Positions 16,234-18,857 of a DNA stretch of 18,857 nt are shown one piece after another. Within the stretch, counting starts at the first letter, position 1; every line of letters starts with the position of its first letter. A model generated the notes under the pieces. That model worked only from the letters and a program-made list of their open reading frames with translations, made no database searches and was not told the DNA's origin. The position numbers were made by a program, and so were the translations under genes. The stretch comes from JBFLVN01 sp040758475 (lineage in GTDB: Bacteria; JAGRBM01): positions 1 to 18,857 of the forward strand of contig JBFLVN010000036.1 in assembly GCA_040758475.1 (NCBI GenBank), read 5' to 3'.

Positions 16234-16289
16234 TACCCCGCCCCCAGCCCCTCCCCGCTAGCGGGGAGGGGTGGCCGGAGGCCGGGGTA
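16234..16289. repeat. GC-rich palindromic element between operon genes
   Basis: A perfect 24-bp palindrome at 16248-16271 (half-site CCCCTCCCCGCT) is framed by an outer inverted pair TACCCCG (16234-16240) and CGGGGTA (16283-16289). It starts 3 nt beyond the stop of the SDR gene on the leftward transcript and ends 44 nt before the next ATG. The sequence differs from the two elements at 13677 and 17363, so it belongs to another palindromic repeat family. It could act as an mRNA stabiliser or partial terminator. Confidence 0.75.
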
Positions 16290-16292
16290 TGG

Positions 16293-17339
16293 TTACGCTG
16301 CTTCCTTCCCTCTCGCTCTTTCCAGCGCTTTTCTCCCCCGATCGGTCGTGGGCCTGAAACGCTCGCCGCCGTGGCGGTCCAAAGCGATCAAAGTCCTGGC
16401 CATGGCTTCGTCAAAATCCGAGGGTTTCCAGCCGAGTTCGTTCCTTGCCCGCTCGGACGAGAACATCCAGCTCTTTCCGTCCGCCATGGCAAGGCCGTCC
16501 CGGGCCGTGCCGGGAGCCATGCGAAGAGCACCCGCCACCAGAGGGAAAAACCGGGCCCCCGCCCGCACGAGAGACGCAGGGATGGAAAATCTTGGCGGCG
16601 GGATTCCGGTGATCTCCGAGAGGCGTTTAAACCAGTCATCCAGCCGGATCACTTCGCCCACCAGGTTGTACTCGCCTCCGGTTTTTCCCTTTTCCGCCAC
16701 GAGGCGAAGGCCCGTGGCGCAATCGTCCACGTAGACGAGGCTCATGTAAGTCCCCGGAAATGCGCTGACGACGAGTTGCTTCCTTAGATGCGCTTTCAAG
16801 AGGAACGGCACAAGGCTCGTATCCCCCGGGCCGTAGATCGTCCCCGGCGAGCCGATCAGAACGGGTGCGCCGCGTTTGGCAAGGCGCCGCGCATACTCGT
16901 GGGCTTCGTGTTTGGTGCGTTCGTAATGGGAGCCGAAATCCCCCTTGTGCTGGTGAGTTTCGTCAGCCATTTGGCCGCCCGTCGTCCCCAAGGCCGCGAC
17001 CGAACTGCAATAGACGATCCGGGGAATATTGGCGGCGGCGGCGGTTTCGAGAACGTTCTTGGTCCCTTCCACGTTGATCTTCTGCATCTTCTCAGCGTCG
17101 TCCACGCCGAGCTCGTACCAGGCGGCCACGTGATAAACAGCGTCCACTCCCTTCATAGGGGCCGGAAGCGAGCCGGGCTCGGTCACGTCCCCCTTGGCGA
17201 TCTCGATGCCGAGTTCCTTGAGATGCGCGGCCTTTTCGGGCGAGCGGACAAGGGCGATCACCTCCTGCCCTTCGGCCCGGAGTTGCCCCACGAGCTTGCC
17301 GCCCAAAAACCCCGTCGCTCCTGTCACGAACGCGCGCAT
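16293..17339 (-). CDS. Extended SDR, NAD(P)-dependent epimerase/reductase (DFR/HpnA-like)
   Basis: 348 residues of the extended short-chain dehydrogenase family. The Rossmann motif is TGATGFLG (6-13), with the acidic GDVTEP at 50-55 and VYHVAAW at about 68-74. The catalytic Ser is near 112-113 (YCSSVA), and Tyr139 and Lys143 come from YERTK. IGSPGTIYGPGD (about 157-168) is the substrate-side segment. The pattern resembles dihydroflavonol-4-reductase-like and hopanoid-associated (HpnA-like) enzymes, which act on sterols, sugars or carbonyls; the exact substrate is not readable. The ATG at 17339 has GAGGTG about 7 nt upstream. It is the second gene of the leftward operon after the regulator, separated from it by a palindromic repeat. 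It could oxidise or reduce the product of the GMC enzymes. Confidence 0.9.
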   Translation of the reverse strand: MRAFVTGATGFLGGKLVGQLRAEGQEVIALVRSPEKAAHLKELGIEIAKGDVTEPGSLPAPMKGVDAVYHVAAWYELGVDDAEKMQKINVEGTKNVLETAAAANIPRIVYCSSVAALGTTGGQMADETHQHKGDFGSHYERTKHEAHEYARRLAKRGAPVLIGSPGTIYGPGDTSLVPFLLKAHLRKQLVVSAFPGTYMSLVYVDDCATGLRLVAEKGKTGGEYNLVGEVIRLDDWFKRLSEITGIPPPRFSIPASLVRAGARFFPLVAGALRMAPGTARDGLAMADGKSWMFSSERARNELGWKPSDFDEAMARTLIALDRHGGERFRPTTDRGRKALERARGKEAA

Positions 17340-17362
17340 ATGGACACCTCAGCGATCCTCAA

Positions 17363-17455
17363 TGCCCTTCCCCCTTTGGGGGAAGGTGGCGCGAAGCGCC
17401 GGAAGAGGGCCCTCTCCCGCCCTGGCGGGCACCCTCTCCCAAAGGGAGAGGGGCA
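17363..17455. repeat. Palindromic intergenic repeat, copy 2 (MITE/REP-like)
   Basis: A 93-nt element nearly identical to the one at 13677-13770, in the same orientation. Differences are one base in the first hairpin loop (CTC versus CTT context) and, in the GC hairpin, GCCC-TGGC-GGGC instead of GCCCC-TGC-GGGGC, which keeps the stem paired. It lies between the regulator stop (17470) and the SDR start (17339), so again just upstream of an operon gene. Confidence 0.85.
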
Positions 17456-17469
17456 CGAGAGAACGGCCT

Positions 17470-18201
17470 TCACTTCGCCTTCCTCCCGTATCCCAGCACG
17501 TCCAGCACCCGCCGGTCGTTTTCGCGGAAGTATTTCTGCGTAAGCTCCCGGGCGCGGGGGGCGTCTTTCTTGCGGATGGCTTCCAGAATGGCCCGGAGGT
17601 TTTCCTCCACCCACTCGCCGTCCTCGAAGACGCTCTGATACTTGCCCCAATAAAAGCTGTAGGCCGCCCCCACGGAGTTCGTGAGCAGCACGAAGGCCCG
17701 GTTGTGGGCCGCCCGGGCGAGCACTTTGACGAAAGCATGCTCGATTCGCTGGACCTCGCGGGCGTCGTCGATCTTTTCGGAAAGCTCTACGAGAAGGGAT
17801 TCGGCCTGCGAGAGTTCCTTCTCGGTACGCCGCTCGGCGGCGAGTTCTACGAAGGACGCGCAGACGGCGGTCTTGGCTTCGAGAATTTCCGAGAAGAACG
17901 AGCCGTCCCGGCTCCCCTCGGCGGAGGGGGCCAGGTATTTGAGGAGGTCCGCCCCGCCCGACTGCTCCACGTCCAGGACGATCGATCCCACCCCATGCCG
18001 CGTCTCGATGAGGCCGAGTTCTTCGAGCCGCACGAGGGCGTGTTTCAGGGACGTGCGCGTAACGCCATAGCGCTCGGATAATTCCCGTTCGGGCGGCAGG
18101 GCCTCCCCGGGGCGGTACTTCCCGGCCAGGATGTCCTCCTGGAGCCGGGCGCCGATCTCGTCTACAAGGCTCGTCCGGCGGATGGGCGATTCGCGAAGCA
18201 C
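17470..18201 (-). CDS. FadR-type GntR-family transcriptional regulator
   Basis: 243 residues. The N-terminal winged helix (about 9-77) shows the GntR signature LPPERELSERYGVTRTSLKH, then LEELGLIETRHGVGSIV. The C-terminal all-helical domain (about 85-235) aligns by eye with E. coli FadR: GGADLLKYL, then IEHAFVKVLARAAHNRAFVLL. The His residues that bind metal in ordinary FCD domains are replaced (FV where FH is usual, EEN where EH is usual, YFREN where HL is usual). That favours a FadR_C-like acyl-CoA or hydrophobic ligand pocket over a metal-carboxylate one; this is inference. The GTG start at 18201 has GGAG about 11 nt upstream, longer than ideal. It heads the operon, and a palindrome overlaps its own promoter, so autoregulation is likely. 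Confidence 0.9.
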   Translation of the reverse strand: MLRESPIRRTSLVDEIGARLQEDILAGKYRPGEALPPERELSERYGVTRTSLKHALVRLEELGLIETRHGVGSIVLDVEQSGGADLLKYLAPSAEGSRDGSFFSEILEAKTAVCASFVELAAERRTEKELSQAESLLVELSEKIDDAREVQRIEHAFVKVLARAAHNRAFVLLTNSVGAAYSFYWGKYQSVFEDGEWVEENLRAILEAIRKKDAPRARELTQKYFRENDRRVLDVLGYGRKAK

Positions 18202-18232
18202 TTAATTAATTACTCCACCACCCCAAAGGCCC

Positions 18233-18247
18233 AGTGGCTCAGCCACT
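18233..18247. promoter_or_regulatory. Palindromic operator overlapping the regulator promoter
   Basis: AGTGGCT-C-AGCCACT is a perfect 7-bp inverted repeat around one base. It overlaps three bases of the -10 and covers the predicted start (about 18238). Its TGG-N5-CCA core has the same geometry as E. coli FadR sites such as the fadB operator. The regulator encoded directly downstream is the natural binder (inference). Confidence 0.6.
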
Positions 18248-18272
18248 ATACCAATGAAGGCGGCGGTGTCAA
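18245..18272 (-). promoter_or_regulatory. Sigma-70-like promoter of the regulator/GMC operon
   Basis: On the minus strand, TTGACA (18272-18267, perfect) is followed after 16 nt by TATAGT (18250-18245, 5 of 6). The start codon of the regulator is at 18201, leaving a leader of about 37 nt. This is the best promoter in the window. Confidence 0.7.
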
Positions 18273-18474
18273 GCCCCCTTCGACCGCCTGGGAATGCCAC
18301 TAGCGAACCAGGGTACGGCTCACTACCCCCTACAATCTTCTCTTTTCTAAAAAATAGACTATAATAAAACACACCTGAGGCGGTCCCATTAAGCCGCATT
18401 CAGGAACGCTTCGCTCGGCAAGCCCCCCTTCTTTCCGGTCTTTCCCTTCCACCTTTCACCCCCAGGCACCCCGG
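18273..18474. other. Intergenic stretch with AT-rich segment and isolated -10
   Basis: About 200 nt with no supportable gene. Positions 18341-18372 are AT-rich against the GC-rich surroundings and contain a perfect TATAAT (18360-18365, plus strand), but no matching -35 at 17 nt. It could drive the open frame that begins at 18475. GGCGG and CCGC at 18379-18396 form a weak inverted pair. The rest shows no recognisable signal. Confidence 0.35.
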
Positions 18475-18857
18475 ATGACCCAGGTACCCCAGGTCTCCAT
18501 GAAAAACTTTGGCACACTTGGCACTCTTGAACGGCGTTTCAGTGATTGGACGGCCTCGGACAAATCCGGACGTCGCCCTATAAAAACGATGATCACCTTG
18601 CCCGTGGCTGAAAAAACGATGATCGCCTTGTCCCCCGAAAGAAGATCGAAAAAAAACATGGCCCCCTTGGCCACCTTCATCGGTTGGGTGGTTTCAGACC
18701 GTTTTACAGGGTTTGCGGGCAGGCCAAGGAAGATGGCCACGGTGGCCCACATGGCCACCTTGCCCAAGGCCCGAAAAAACCCAGCACGGTTGGCACTCTT
18801 GAAATGGGAGAGGCGGATGCGCTTGGACGGCTGGGGAATTTTTCCGATGAAAAGGAA
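18475..18857 (+). CDS. Possible partial gene with degenerate in-frame repeats, runs off window
   Basis: A frame open from ATG 18475 (MTQVPQVSMKNFGTLGTLE...) through the window end (127 codons, no stop). A second ATG at 18499 is possible, and the frame is open back to 18379. No clear Shine-Dalgarno is seen. The product would be basic, with recurring short motifs: GTLGTL; KTMITLPVAE then KTMIALSPE exactly ten codons later; NMAPLAT; KMATVAHMATLP. No family is recognised. The minus strand is also open over 18456-18857, which weakens the case for either. Base composition (about 50% GC) is lower than in the neighbours. It could be a repeat-rich non-coding region, a decayed gene, or a transferred gene. 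Confidence 0.25.
   Translation, partial: MTQVPQVSMKNFGTLGTLERRFSDWTASDKSGRRPIKTMITLPVAEKTMIALSPERRSKKNMAPLATFIGWVVSDRFTGFAGRPRKMATVAHMATLPKARKNPARLALLKWERRMRLDGWGIFPMKR
18501..18531 (+). repeat. 31-nt direct repeat, copy A
   Basis: Starts GAAAAA and ends TTGGCACTCTTGAA. It matches 18773-18803 at 24 of 31 positions by eye, with the last 14 nt identical; the two are 272 nt apart. Confidence 0.6.
18582..18633 (+). repeat. Two 22-nt direct repeats spaced by 30 nt
   Basis: AAAAACGATGATC-A-CCTTG at 18582 recurs at 18612 as AAAAACGATGATC-G-CCTTG. A more degenerate relative (A-run, ATGGCCCCCTTGGCC) begins near 18652, and another lacking the A-run is at about 18750-18765. Each A-run is followed by a short motif ending in CCTTG, so the region looks like a decayed or imperfect tandem array. 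Confidence 0.55.
18773..18803 (+). repeat. 31-nt direct repeat, copy B
   Basis: Partner of 18501-18531: GAAAAA start, AGCACGG middle, identical TTGGCACTCTTGAA end at 18790-18803. Confidence 0.6.

Noticed and set aside
13677..17455. Composite transposon bounded by the two repeats
   Set aside because: The copies are in direct orientation within an intact operon, no transposase is present between them, and no target duplication is visible.
18202..18399. Small minus-strand 65-codon frame upstream of the regulator
   Set aside because: It overlaps the well-formed regulator promoter and operator, has no Shine-Dalgarno, and its sequence resembles no protein.
18510..18531. Sigma-54 promoter (TGGCAC ... 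TTGC)
   Set aside because: The two GG/GC elements are 10 nt apart, not the 12 required, and no downstream gene fits.
18501..18803. CRISPR array
   Set aside because: Repeat units are degenerate, unequally spaced (about 30, 40 and 100 nt) and there are no unique spacers of constant length or cas genes.
18456..18857. Minus-strand open frame in the repeat segment as a gene
   Set aside because: It is open to the window end, but has no start signal, and its periodic motifs follow from the DNA repeats. The plus strand is equally open, so coding on this strand is not supported.

Overview
The window comes from a GC-rich (roughly 60% by eye) Gram-negative bacterium. It carries two lipoprotein signal peptides, a Tat translocase, a GspE/PilB ATPase and short GC-rich palindromic repeats between genes. 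The overall look is that of a deltaproteobacterium-like or other uncultured proteobacterium-related lineage, but no marker gene here fixes the phylum.

Layout. (1) 1-1426: the start of a leftward gene cut by the window edge, a stand-alone class I glutamine amidotransferase and a single-domain cyclic-nucleotide-binding protein, the last two rightward. (2) 1449-7624, all leftward: a histone-deacetylase-fold amidohydrolase, a very large FG-GAP beta-propeller lipoprotein whose TTG start overlaps the deacetylase stop, and a second lipoprotein of unknown function. (3) 7725-10671, rightward: a TatB-like subunit and TatC (overlapping stop/start), then a GspE/PilB ATPase with its own sigma-70-like promoter whose -35 box covers the tatC stop codon and a 15-bp palindrome at the predicted start site. 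(4) 10715-18201, leftward: a FadR/GntR regulator, an extended SDR (NAD-dependent epimerase/reductase type), a 159-residue beta-rich protein, two tandem paralogous GMC oxidoreductases of the long-chain-alcohol-oxidase type, and an AttH/CrtC-like calycin protein. (5) 18202-18857: the regulator's promoter and operator, an AT-richer stretch, and a repeat-rich segment with an open frame that runs off the window.

How the genes may work together. Region 4 is the most coherent unit. Three downstream genes abut (spacing 0-1 nt) or are separated only by palindromic repeats, and a well-formed promoter (TTGACA, 16 nt, TATAGT) drives the regulator, with a perfect palindrome overlapping the -10. The regulator's C-terminal domain lacks the usual FCD metal-binding histidines and resembles the acyl-CoA-sensing domain of E. 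coli FadR. The GMC proteins have the helical N-terminal extension and Cys-rich motif of fatty-alcohol oxidases. My inference is a lipid or long-chain alcohol (possibly sterol/terpenoid) oxidation operon under FadR-like control; the substrate is unknown. Related palindromic elements sit at two junctions inside this operon and a different one at a third, so they may shape differential expression.

No tRNA, rRNA, CRISPR array, transposase or prophage gene was seen.
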